From JAJPKK01 sp963702755 (GTDB lineage Bacteria; Pseudomonadota; Alphaproteobacteria; Rhizobiales; Xanthobacteraceae): a stretch of DNA of 64,000 nt. Location: NCBI GenBank assembly GCA_963702755.1, contig CAVPDZ010000007.1:1-64000 (forward strand), read 5' to 3'. Position 1 is the first letter of the stretch. Each line of letters starts with the position of its first letter. The notes beneath the pieces are model-generated. The model saw only the letters and a program-made list of their open reading frames with translations, was not told the origin of the DNA and did not search any database. Positions 28,798 to 37,249 of the stretch are shown one piece after another. The translations under genes and the position numbers were made by a program.

Positions 28798-28845
28798 AAA
28801 AAATTCGGCGCGGCTCCCGGCTGGGGAGAGTCGGGAGCCGCGCCG
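28798..28845 (-). terminator. Rho-independent terminator of flgF-flgG-flgA-flgH
   Basis: Fourteen-base perfect arms (CGGCGCGGCTCCCG with CGGGAGCCGCGCCG) are followed on the minus strand by AATTTTTT, 45 bases after the flgH stop. Confidence 0.85.
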
Positions 28846-28889
28846 TGGTCGCCGTTCCGCTCACGCGGATCGAAACGGCGGGGAGCTCG

Positions 28890-29628
28890 CTAGAACGGCA
28901 GCAGGATGTCGGACAGTTGCTGTCCGTAGCGCTCCTGCTGGTAGTCGGTGATCTGGCCCTTGCCGCCATAGGCGATGCGGGCTTCGGCGATCTTGGTCGA
29001 ATCGATGGTGTTGTCGCTCTGGATGTCTTCCGGCCGCACGATGCCGGCGACGATGAGCTCGCGCATTTCGAAATTGACGCGGATCTCCTGCTTGCCCTCG
29101 ACCACCATGTTGCCGTTGGGCAGGATCTGCGTCACCACGGCGGCGACGTTGGTGACCAATGCTTCGTTGCGGTTGATCGTGCCCTTGCCGTCCGATTGCG
29201 CTGTGCCGTCGGCATTGAGCAGATTGCCCGGAATCCCGACGTTGCCGAAGGTGCTCTTGCCGAAGAACTGGTTGACGGTCGAGTTCGATTGCGTTGTTGC
29301 GGCTGCGTTGCGTCTCGTTCTGGAACTGGGCGTTGTCGTTGATGTTGACCGCGACGGTCAGGATGTCGCCCACCTGATGGGCGCGCTGATCTTTGAAGAA
29401 GGCGCGCGAACCGTTGCGCCACAGCGAATTCGGATTGTAGGTCGCCGGTTGCGGCGTCGGCATCGGCATCTGCACCGGTTTGTAGCCGGGCTTTGCCGTC
29501 GGATTGTCGATCGAGGAGAGTTTCGGCTGTTCGCCGATGTTGATGAGGCGATCGAACGACGAACATCCACTGCACAACATCGCAATTCCGGCGACGGCGG
29601 GGATAAGCCTTACGGAAAATTTGAACAT
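28890..29628 (-). CDS. flgH: Flagellar L-ring protein FlgH, one frameshift
   Basis: FlgH is the outer-membrane lipoprotein that forms the L ring around the flagellar rod. The signal peptide ends in a lipobox LCSGC with lipidated Cys22. The body contains NSLWRNGSRAFFKDQRAHQV and GDILTVAVNINDNAQFQNET. The frame slips by one base near 29293 (after QRSRNN) and continues with QSNSTVNQFFGKS and VRPEDIQSDNTIDSTKIAEA, ending YGQQLSDILLPF. The length of about 245 residues is normal. It is last in the operon, nine bases from flgA. Confidence 0.93.
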
Positions 29629-29637
29629 GACTCCTCG

Positions 29638-30697
29638 CTACTGGGTGCCAGTCGATTCAACTTGTGGGATTGCGGCGCTCGCTGCGGCGCTCATCATCTG
29701 GGCGATATCGACGCGGCCAGGGGCGGTGACGACGCCCTGAACCGTGCGCTTGGTCTGTACGTTGAGGACGCTGACGACGTCGCCCTCGCCGCCCGACTCG
29801 AGGGCCTTGCCGCGCGTTGTCAGCAGAATGCCCGGCACCTCGTAGACCAGCGTGACGCTCTCGTCGCGCTTGACGAATTCCGGCTTCATCAGATCGGCAC
29901 GCCGGATCGGCTGACCCTGGTGCAGCGCCTTGTCGCGCCGCGCGGCCGACCGCCTCGACCAGCGAGGCCACGACCTCGCCGGACGTGTCCGCCTTCGAGC
30001 GCCGCTCGACGATGACGTCGGCCGAGCGCACGACCTCGCCGCGCGCAATGCTGCGAACCGGCACCACCGCATCCACCGCCTCGACCAGCGAACCGGTGTA
30101 GCGCATCAGCGTGCGGCGTGAGGTCCCGAGCGGAACCTCGAACACGACGTCGAAGCGGCCCGAGCGTGGTTCGTACGCCGCGCGCATCGCCCGCAGATCG
30201 GCGTCAGGCGCGAGGTCGGCGTAGAAAGTCGCGACTTCACGGTCGAAGCCGAGGACAAGATTGCCCGTGGTGCTCAATCCGTTGGTGCCGGCGAACAGGC
30301 GCATGATACGCGCCTCGATCTCGGGCTTGGCGATGACCCGGCCCGTGCGGGTGACCTCGATCTGGACCACGTCGCCGGTGTCGACACCGTAGAGATTGTG
30401 CGCGTGCGCCGCCTCGATCACCTTGCGTGCCGGCACAGAGCCCGTGGTGCCGACGTCGGGCGAGCGGAAGACCGGGATCGAGGCGAATACGCCGGCATTG
30501 TCGATGAGATCGCCGATCCGCACCACGTCGCCCGTCACCACGGTGCTGTGCTTGAGCGTCGGTGCAAGCAGCGCCGTATTTTCCGGCACCGCGATCGGCA
30601 TGTCGGCCGGCGTCACTTTGCCGGTGACCTGCGCCGCCGCCGGCATCGCCGCTGCGGCGACGACGGCGATTGCGGCAAGGAGCCCCTTTAACATCAT
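29638..30697 (-). CDS. flgA: Flagellar P-ring assembly chaperone FlgA, one frameshift
   Basis: FlgA is the periplasmic chaperone for FlgI P-ring assembly. The signal peptide (LLAAIAVVAAAAMPAAAQ) is followed by SAF-domain sequence including VFRSPDVGTTGSVPARKVIE and VDAVVPVRSIARGEVVRSAD. A slip near 29940 moves to the frame HQGQPIRRADLMKPEFVKRD, ending PQVESTGTQ. The length of about 353 residues matches the long alphaproteobacterial form. Confidence 0.92.
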
Positions 30698-30704
30698 CCG
30701 CTCC

Positions 30705-31493
30705 CTATTGCTGCAAGGCGATCACCGACGACAGCATCTCGTTCGACGCCGTGATGACTTTGGAGTTCATCTCGTAGGCGCGCTGCGCGGCGATCAGGTC
30801 CGTGATCTCGGTGACGGCGTCGACGTTCGAGGATTCGAGCATCGCCTGCTGGATGGTGCCGGCACCGTTGATGCCCGGCAGTCCGTCTTGGGGCGCACCG
30901 GACGCCGGCGTCTCCTGGAGCAGATTGTCGCCGATCGGCAGCAGGCCGGCTTGGTTGATGAAGCGCGTCATGGTGAGCTGGCCAAGGATGGTCGGGGTCG
31001 TGGTGCCGACCGGCGTCACCGAGATCTGGCCTTGGGTGTTGACGGTGAAGCCGGTGGCGTTCTGCGGCACGGTGATGCCGGGCTGCACGAGATAGCCTTG
31101 TGCGGTGACGAGGCGGCCGGTGCCGTCCATCATGAACGAGCCGTCGCGAGTGTAGGCATATGTGCCGTCGGGCAACTGGATCTTGAAGAACCCGTCGCCG
31201 GTGATCGCCATGTCGAAGGAGTTGCCGGTCTGGCTCAGAGTGCCCTGGGTGGTGATGCGCGGCGTGCCGACCGTCTTCACGCCGGAGCCGAGGTCGATGC
31301 CGACCGGCAGGATGTTGCCCTGCTCCGACGACTGGGTGCCGATGCGGCGCACATGTTCGTAGAGGAGATCGGCGAATTCCGCGCGCTGGCGCTTGAAGCC
31401 GGTGGTCGACATGTTGGCGATGTTGTTGGAAATCACCTGGACGTGGAGGTCCTGGGCCGCCATTCCGGTGGCGGCGGTTTGCAAGGCGTGCAT
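30705..31493 (-). CDS. flgG: Flagellar distal rod protein FlgG
   Basis: An intact 262-residue rod protein, the family length. The N-terminal rod/hook motif is HVQVISNNIANMSTTGFKRQ; the central flagellin hook domain includes DMAITGDGFFKIQLPDGTYA; the C-terminal assembly helix is VDAVTEITDLIAAQRAYEMN. FlgG polymerises outside the cell to form the distal rod. It is 22 bases downstream of flgF. Confidence 0.97.
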   Translation of the reverse strand: MHALQTAATGMAAQDLHVQVISNNIANMSTTGFKRQRAEFADLLYEHVRRIGTQSSEQGNILPVGIDLGSGVKTVGTPRITTQGTLSQTGNSFDMAITGDGFFKIQLPDGTYAYTRDGSFMMDGTGRLVTAQGYLVQPGITVPQNATGFTVNTQGQISVTPVGTTTPTILGQLTMTRFINQAGLLPIGDNLLQETPASGAPQDGLPGINGAGTIQQAMLESSNVDAVTEITDLIAAQRAYEMNSKVITASNEMLSSVIALQQ

Positions 31494-31515
31494 GGTCGGC
31501 GCTCCTTAATTCCGC

Positions 31516-32283
31516 TCAGTTCGGGACTGCGGCGAGCTTGTCGATGGTGTTGCGGTGCATGTCGTCCTGCGTCTTCATCGTCGCAGCGATCATTGAGTAG
31601 GTGCGGTTGACCTCGACCATGCGGGTCATTTCCAGGACGCCGTTGACGTTGGAGCCCTCGATCGCGCCCTGCATGATGTTGATGCGTGCCGGCGGCTGGC
31701 CGGTCACGCCGTCGGGAGCCGAAAACATGTTGCCACCCTCGCTGCGCAGCTGGTTCGGCTGCGCGAAGCTCACGATCTTGAGCTTCCCGCGCAGAGCCTC
31801 GACGTTGGTCGGCCCATCGAGCACCGTGATCCGGCCATCGGCGCTGATCGAAATGCTGCGGTCGGTCGGCTGGAACGTAATCGGTCCGCCGCCGTCGCCG
31901 GCGACCGGTATGCCGGCGTTGGTGACGAGCTGGCCGTTGGCATCGATCTGGAGCGCGCCGTTGCGGGTGTAGCGCTCGCCATTCGGCGTTGTCACCGCAA
32001 GAAACGAGTCGCCGTCGATCGCAATATCGAGGGGATTGCCGGTTCTCTGAACGGGACCCTGGCCGAAATTGTAGAAGGCGCCACCGTCGGCAACGAAATG
32101 GACCTGCGAGTCACCGGTGCGAAAGGTGTTGTCGCGGGCGTCCCCGGTCAGAAACTCCTGGAATAGCGATCGCGAAGACTTGAAGCCCGTGGTGTTGATG
32201 TTCGCGAGATTGTTGGCGATCACGTCGAATTGCCGCTCCATCACCATTTGGCGCGACAGCCCGATCAGCTGGTCGTTCTGCAT
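31516..32283 (-). CDS. flgF: Flagellar proximal rod protein FlgF
   Basis: An intact 255-residue protein from MQNDQLIGLSRQMVMERQFD, chosen because GGGGAG lies nine bases upstream; the frame is open 13 codons further. The rod signature IANNLANINTTGFKSSRSLF and the C-terminal helix VNGVLEMTRMVEVNRTYSMI are present, with DIAIDGDSFLAV in the middle. It is first in the minus-strand rod/ring operon and divergent from fliL. Confidence 0.97.
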   Translation of the reverse strand: MQNDQLIGLSRQMVMERQFDVIANNLANINTTGFKSSRSLFQEFLTGDARDNTFRTGDSQVHFVADGGAFYNFGQGPVQRTGNPLDIAIDGDSFLAVTTPNGERYTRNGALQIDANGQLVTNAGIPVAGDGGGPITFQPTDRSISISADGRITVLDGPTNVEALRGKLKIVSFAQPNQLRSEGGNMFSAPDGVTGQPPARINIMQGAIEGSNVNGVLEMTRMVEVNRTYSMIAATMKTQDDMHRNTIDKLAAVPN

Positions 32284-32340
32284 CGGTGGTTCTCCCCATC
32301 CCGGCGGCAGTCGCACTCCCATGCGATGGCGCCGTCAGTG

Positions 32341-32390
32341 CAGCGGTTCCCCAACCGCTGGCACCGGATTGCGTAGCAGAGCCCATGCCA
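32341..32390 (-). promoter_or_regulatory. Candidate sigma54 promoter and palindrome upstream of flgF
   Basis: On the minus strand TGGCATG-GGCT-CTGCT (32375-32390) has the GG-N10-GC spacing of sigma54 promoters. Just downstream lies the perfect inverted repeat CAGCGGTTCCCCAACCGCTG (32341-32360), which could be an activator site or a leader hairpin. The flgF ATG is about 90 bases further on. Confidence 0.4.
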
Positions 32391-32474
32391 ACGAGACTTA
32401 GTCCGTAATTTCAATGACTTGAGCAAAAACGCCGGGCGCCCAGGGCCGGCAAGTTCCGCCCTTCGGCCCTCTCA

Positions 32475-32491
32475 CCCGGCAAAATTTTCCG
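32475..32491. promoter_or_regulatory. Near-palindromic site between flgF and fliL
   Basis: CCCGGCAAAATTTTCCG is nearly symmetrical around AAAATTTT and resembles the general shape of FlbD (ftr) sites of Caulobacter flagellar promoters. A TTAACC half-site follows at about 32518. Both assignments are tentative. Confidence 0.25.
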
Positions 32492-32597
32492 AGCAATCGC
32501 CCCTCAGGAAAGGTTCCATTAACCATTCCGACCCTAATTTTTTGCCATGCCGCCCGGCGCGGACGCGGCTGAAGTTTCACAGGACGCTCGACCTCCC

Positions 32598-33111
32598 ATG
32601 GCATCGAAGCCTAAAGCGGCTGCGGCCGCTGACGAGAAAGCTGTCGAAGAAGGCAAGAAGCCCGCTGCTTCGGGCTTGCCGATCCGCAAAATCGCGATGA
32701 TCGCGGTTGGAGTCCTCGTGCTCGGCGGTGGCGGCTTTGGCGCCTACAAGTTCATGTCCGGCGGGCCACGACCACCATGACGCGGCGCCCCCGGCGAAGC
32801 CCGCCGTATTCGTCGATCTGCCGGAAGTGCTGGTGAACCTCTCCAGCAGCGGCGGCACTGACCGCACCCAATATCTCAAGGTCAAGGTCGTGCTCGAACT
32901 CCCCGACCAGTCATTGATGCAGCAGATCCAGCCGGTGATGCCGCGCGTGCTCGATGCCTTCCAGACGTATCTGCGCGAGCTGCGGCCGAGCGATCTCGAC
33001 GGCTCCTCGGGCCTCTACCGGCTCAAGGAAGAACTGACGCGGCGCGTCAATGCTGCGATCACACCGAATAAGGTGAGTGCCGTCCTGTTCAAGGAGATCG
33101 TGGTTCAATAG
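32598..33111 (+). CDS. fliL: Flagellar basal body protein FliL, one frameshift
   Basis: FliL is a single-pass inner-membrane protein that surrounds the stator units. After a Lys/Ala/Glu-rich cytoplasmic leader comes the membrane helix IAMIAVGVLVLGGGGFGAYK. One extra G in GGCGGGCC (about 32763) stops the frame; without it the sequence continues GHDHHDAAPPAKPAVFVDLP and on to the domain LKVKVVLELPDQSLMQQIQP, ending LFKEIVVQ. The length of about 171 residues is normal. It starts the plus-strand operon fliL-fliM-DUF6468-motE. Confidence 0.93.
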
Positions 33112-33123
33112 GACGCCCCAGCC

Positions 33124-34324
33124 ATGGCCCCGGATAACAAGGACGACGCAGTCGACCAGGACGCACTCGCCGCCGAATGGAGCATGGCGCTCGAAGGCGG
33201 ACCGGGTTCCGACGGCGGCGGCGACAACAGCGAGGAAATGGCGGCCCAATGGGCCGCGATGATCGATGACGGCGGCGCCGTCGCCCAGCTCGGCAAGGGC
33301 GGCTCCGAACGCGTCCTCCAGCAGGACGAGATCGACACCCTCCTCGGCTTCAACGTCGACGACATCCGGCTTACCGAAAATTCCGGCATCCGGGCGATCA
33401 TCGAGTTCGGGCGTCGTGTCCTACGAACGCCTGCCGATGCTCGAAATCATTTTCGATCGGCTGGTGCGCCTCACGACGTCATCGCTGCGCCAATTCACCT
33501 CCGACAATGTCGAAGTGTCGCTCGACCGCATCACCTCGGTGCGGTTCGGCGACTATCTCAACTCGATCCCGCTGCCGGCGATCCTCGCGGTGTTTCGCGC
33601 CGAGGAGTGGGAAAATTTCGGCCTGATCGCCGTCGATTCGAACCTGATCTATTCGATCATCGACGTGCTGCTCGGCGGCCGGCGTGCGCCGTCGAGCGTG
33701 CGCATCGAAGGCAGGCCCTACACGTCGATCGAAACCAGCATGGTCCGCCGCCTGGTCGAGGTCATCCTCGCCGACGCCGAGCAGGCCTTCGGGCCGGTAT
33801 CGCCGGTGCGCTTCACGGTCGACCGGCTCGAAACCAATCCGCGTTTCGCCGTGATTTCGCGCCCCGCCAATGCGGCGATCCTGGTGCGGCTCCGCGTCGA
33901 TATGGAAGACCGCGGCGGCGCCGTCGAGCTGCTTCTGCCCTACGCCACCATCGAGCCCATCCGCGACGTGCTGTTGCAGATGTTCATGGGTGAGAAGTTC
34001 GGCCGCGACCCGATCTGGGAAGGCCACCTCGCCACCGAAATCGGCCAGGCCGAGATCGCGGTCGACGTCGTGCTCTACGAGGCCAAGCTGCCGCTCAAGC
34101 GCATGATGGCGCTTGAGGTCGGCGACACCCTTGATCTCGATCTCGGCCCCGAAGCGGCGGTGACGGTGCGTTGCGGCGACGTCGCGATGACCGAAGGCCG
34201 GATGGGGCGCGTCGGCGACCGGGTCGCCGTGCGAGTAATGAAGCCACTGCGTAAACCCAAGACCACATTCGCCATGTTCGAAAACGCGGGCGAGCGCTCG
34301 GCAATGATGGAGCCGTCGTCGTGA
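33124..34324 (+). CDS. fliM: Flagellar switch protein FliM, one frameshift
   Basis: FliM binds CheY-P and sits in the C ring. The N-terminal peptide VLQQDEIDTLLGFNVDD corresponds to the switch-binding motif, but here it follows an unusual acidic 63-residue extension with two similar repeats (AAEWSMAL, AAQWAAMI). One extra T near 33406 breaks the frame between GIRAIIE and SGVVSYERLPMLEIIFDRLV. The middle domain (FGDYLNSIPLPAILAVFRAE) and the C-terminal SpoA domain (KRMMALEVGDTLDLDLGPEA) are complete. Confidence 0.95.
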
Positions 34325-34752
34325 ACCATCTTGTTGGAATTTTGATCGAAAGCACGGTCGCGGTCCTGCTGGTGGTCACCATCGGCTATTGCGTGATCCT
34401 CAACAATCGCCTGCAGCGCCTGCGCGCCGACGAAGGGGCGTTGCGCGCCACCATCGGCGAGCTGATCACCGCGACCGAAATCGCCGAGCGGGCGATCGCC
34501 GGACTGAAGGTCACGGTCCGCGAATGCGACCAGAACCTCGGCGAGCGCCTGAACGCCGCCGAACGCTACTGCGCCGACCTCGATGCGCAGCTTGCGGCGG
34601 GCGACACGTTGCTGCGGCGAATCTCGCAGATTGCGACGGCGGCCCGCCCAAACCAGGCGCCGTCGCCCGCCCTCAACTCGCAGTCCACGCTCGCCGCGGC
34701 CGAGGCGTTCCTGGAGCGGACGCGTTCGCGAGCAGGCGAGATTGCAGCGTAA
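34321..34752 (+). CDS. DUF6468 flagellar-operon protein
   Basis: A 143-residue protein starting at a GTG that overlaps the fliM stop (GTGA), so translation is coupled. It has an N-terminal membrane helix (LIESTVAVLLVVTIGYCVIL) followed by a long predicted coiled coil (RLQRLRADEGALRATIGELI and onward). The DUF6468 family is found between fliM and motE in alphaproteobacteria. The role is unknown; a structural or stator-related one is plausible from context. Confidence 0.85.
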   Translation: MNHLVGILIESTVAVLLVVTIGYCVILNNRLQRLRADEGALRATIGELITATEIAERAIAGLKVTVRECDQNLGERLNAAERYCADLDAQLAAGDTLLRRISQIATAARPNQAPSPALNSQSTLAAAEAFLERTRSRAGEIAA

Positions 34753-34773
34753 CGAGGGGCCGAGAGCGCACCG

Positions 34774-35631
34774 ATGAGGTTCGTCCGCGAGTTCCGGCTG
34801 ATCCCCGTCGTGCTGATTGCGACGGCGAGCCTTGCCGGGCTCAAGCTTCTCGGCCTCATGCTCGACGGCGGCTATATTCTGGCCGATCTCGACATGTCGA
34901 AGCTCGATCGGCCGATCCACGTCGAGCGCGACCCCAAGTCCGGCACCGCAAGCGTCGCCAACAACGAAGTCACGGCTTCGCCGGGTGAAAGCACCTGGGC
35001 GAAATGGTTGGTCGGCCTGCCGGAGGTGACCGGTTCGCTGCCGGCCGAGATCCAGGCTGAACGCAACATCGCGCGCACCGGTTCAAATCCCGCTCCCAAG
35101 CCCGAGGCCGCCGCCAAGCCTGGGAAAAAGGTCGACGGCAAGCTCGTGCAGCTCAACGACAAGCCGGCGGCATCGCCCTCCGAGCGCGCCATCCTCGAGC
35201 GGCTGCAGGAGCGGCGCCAGGAACTCGACCAGCGCGGCCGCGAAATCGAGCTGCGCGAGAGCCTGCTCAAGGCGGCGGAGAAGAAGCTCGAGTCCAATGC
35301 CAGCGCATTGCGCAATCTCGAGGCGAGCACCGGCGAAGCGGTGCAGAAGAAGGAAGAAGCCGAGGCCCAGCGGCTGAAGAATATCGTCACCATGTACGAG
35401 AACATGAAGGCGAAGGACGCTGCCCGCATTTTCGATCGACTGGAGATGCGAATCCTGATCGAGGTGGCGTCCCAGATCAATCCGCGCCGCATGTCCGATA
35501 TCCTGGGCCTGATGTCGCCCGAGGCCGCCGAGCGCCTCACGGTCGAACTTGCAAATCGCGCGACCGCCGCCGGCGACCACGGCGTCGATCCAAACAGCCT
35601 GCCCAAGATCGAAGGAACGACGCGGAATTAG
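34774..35631 (+). CDS. motE: MotE-like flagellar protein with MgtE-N domain
   Basis: A 285-residue protein with an N-terminal membrane or signal segment (LIPVVLIATASLAGLKLLGL), a Pro/Ala/Lys-rich linker, a coiled coil (AILERLQERRQELDQRGREI onward, about residues 140-215) and a C-terminal MgtE intracellular-N fold (MKAKDAARIFDRLEMRILIE, MSDILGLMSPEAAERLTVEL). In Sinorhizobium MotE is the periplasmic chaperone of the stator-associated protein MotC. It is last in the fliL operon. Confidence 0.85.
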   Translation: MRFVREFRLIPVVLIATASLAGLKLLGLMLDGGYILADLDMSKLDRPIHVERDPKSGTASVANNEVTASPGESTWAKWLVGLPEVTGSLPAEIQAERNIARTGSNPAPKPEAAAKPGKKVDGKLVQLNDKPAASPSERAILERLQERRQELDQRGREIELRESLLKAAEKKLESNASALRNLEASTGEAVQKKEEAEAQRLKNIVTMYENMKAKDAARIFDRLEMRILIEVASQINPRRMSDILGLMSPEAAERLTVELANRATAAGDHGVDPNSLPKIEGTTRN

Positions 35632-35762
35632 TTTGTTCGTTTCCGTGCAAAACTATTTCGCGATCGGGGATAATTGCCTGTTGGGCTTGAAAGTGCTCTT
35701 TACATTTCCCAATTCAATTCCGCTAAATAGCGGTGATTCGATGCGGTTTAGGAGGATGTACC

Positions 35763-36140
35763 GTGGCTGCTGCTGGCAATATCAAGACAATGCCGATCAA
35801 CAAGCTGTTCGACCTCAAAGCTCAGGTTGAAGCAGCGCTCGCATCCAAGGTTGCAGCCGAGCGTCGGGATCTCGAGACCAAGCTCGCGCAACTATCTCGG
35901 CTCGACAGCCCCAGTCGTGGCCGCGGTCGGCCGCCTGGACGGCGTGGCGGCGCCTACGGCCCGGTCGCGCCAAAATATCGCAACTCGGCCAATCCATCGG
36001 AGACCTGGGCCGGGCGCGGTCTCAAGCCGCGTTGGCTCACGGCTGCGCTCAAGGGCGGCAAGAAGCTCGAGGATTTCGCCATCGCTGCGACGGCTAAGAA
36101 GATGCCGAGGAAGACGCGCAAGGTGCGCGCGAAGAAATGA
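35763..36140 (+). CDS. H-NS family nucleoid-associated protein
   Basis: A 125-residue DNA-binding protein. An N-terminal coiled coil for dimerisation (INKLFDLKAQVEAALASKVA) leads to a Gly/Arg-rich linker with an AT-hook-like GRGRPPGRRGG and the H-NS C-terminal domain PKYRNSANPSETWAGRGLKP-RWL. The start is GTG at 35763 because AGGAGG lies directly upstream; the upstream ATG at 35733 lacks this. The tail is Lys/Arg-rich. It probably silences AT-rich acquired DNA. Confidence 0.92.
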   Translation: MAAAGNIKTMPINKLFDLKAQVEAALASKVAAERRDLETKLAQLSRLDSPSRGRGRPPGRRGGAYGPVAPKYRNSANPSETWAGRGLKPRWLTAALKGGKKLEDFAIAATAKKMPRKTRKVRAKK

Positions 36141-36485
36141 TCTGCGCCGCCTGTCGCTTTGGCGGGGCGCTTCGATCGCAGTGATTGCATCGTTCCGGAT
36201 CGGGCCGTGTTGCGCGATCCGGTGCGGCGCGATCTGGTGCTGTGCGGTTTGGCATAAGGCCGCCGATTCTCATTGCGTTGCCGTCTCGCGAATAATCAAA
36301 ACTGCTGAAGCGGCGGGCATAAGTGACGGCCACGCAACCATCGCGTGCACCCACGCGATTTCGCTTCTCGCGCTTTGAATTCATTTCGCGAGTAGAAAGC
36401 GCGACTAATAAACGAAATTTTATTCAGTCTCCGACGATATTGTCGCAATCGATTAACGTTCGAAGCGCGCCCCTTGGAGCTCGCG
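36141..36485. other. Intergenic region after H-NS-like gene
   Basis: About 345 bases with no gene I can support. The section around 36390-36460 is clearly AT-rich compared with its surroundings (AATAAACGAAATTTTATTC), which suits a promoter and possibly a site for the neighbouring H-NS-like protein. Confidence 0.4.
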
Positions 36486-37178
36486 ATGATTCGTGGTGCG
36501 CATCATTGCGTCGGATTAGCCGTCTCTGTTTCAGAGCTGATGATCCGTTTTATGAAGTCGCAGATATCGGTGTACGGCGGAACGCTCGGGCCTGATGAAC
36601 TCGACAAACTGCACATCCAGTTTGTTGCCAGCATCCCAAAAGCCGGAAAATATTTCGAGGGTGTCGACCACCGCTACGCTGAGGCCTGTGGCGCGACAAC
36701 GCCCGATCCGTTTTCGCGCCCTCACATCTTGCCGACGCTGATCAACGCGGTGGGCGACAAAGCTGCGCGGACAGCCTTTCCGCAAGCCGAATACATCGGC
36801 GCAAACTGGATTCTTCAGTTGTGCGGCGGCATCGCCAACTACATTCGTGAGCACATTTGCCCGGATGCCGACGATCGCGCCATCACCGCATATTTAAGTG
36901 TCGGCGGAAAGCTTGGACCAAAGCTGGGGCTCGCCGACGTGCTTGCCGACAGTGCAATTCAGCGCGTGCTGCGCGATTCGCTGATGCCGATTCTCAAACC
37001 CGAGACGAGCGAACAACACCTGGAGCCGCTGTGCGACGCGATCAATGCGACGATTGCGGGGCAGCGCGGCATCGGCAAGGCCGACCCGGCGAAAGTAACC
37101 GACGCGGAGCTGAAGAAATTCCTCGTTTATTTGCCGTCCCAAATGCTCGCGACGTTCAACGCGGCGAAAGCGAGCTAG
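36486..37178 (+). CDS. Hypothetical protein, possibly acquired
   Basis: A 230-residue soluble protein with no signal peptide or membrane segment. It starts at ATG after GGAGCTCGCG; internal starts at 36540 and 36552 are possible. Notable segments are VASIPKAGKYFEGVDHRYAE, NWILQLCGGIANYIREHICP and DAELKKFLVYLPSQMLATFN. Most of it looks helical. I recognise no family. It has somewhat lower GC than the flagellar genes and lies between an H-NS-like gene and a chemoreceptor. Confidence 0.65.
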   Translation: MIRGAHHCVGLAVSVSELMIRFMKSQISVYGGTLGPDELDKLHIQFVASIPKAGKYFEGVDHRYAEACGATTPDPFSRPHILPTLINAVGDKAARTAFPQAEYIGANWILQLCGGIANYIREHICPDADDRAITAYLSVGGKLGPKLGLADVLADSAIQRVLRDSLMPILKPETSEQHLEPLCDAINATIAGQRGIGKADPAKVTDAELKKFLVYLPSQMLATFNAAKAS

Positions 37179-37249
37179 GTCCTTCGCACGACGTTTGACG
37201 AGCGCGTATTCCCGAGGGGGATGCCACGATTATTATCGAAGGAAAACGC

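Noticed and set aside
28724..28800. Frame starting MLDFVVLFALMLLRLPVGMA, resembling the first helix of a TRAP transporter large subunit
   Set aside because: Only about 25 residues fit; it then runs through the flagellar terminator. It is too short to call even as a remnant.
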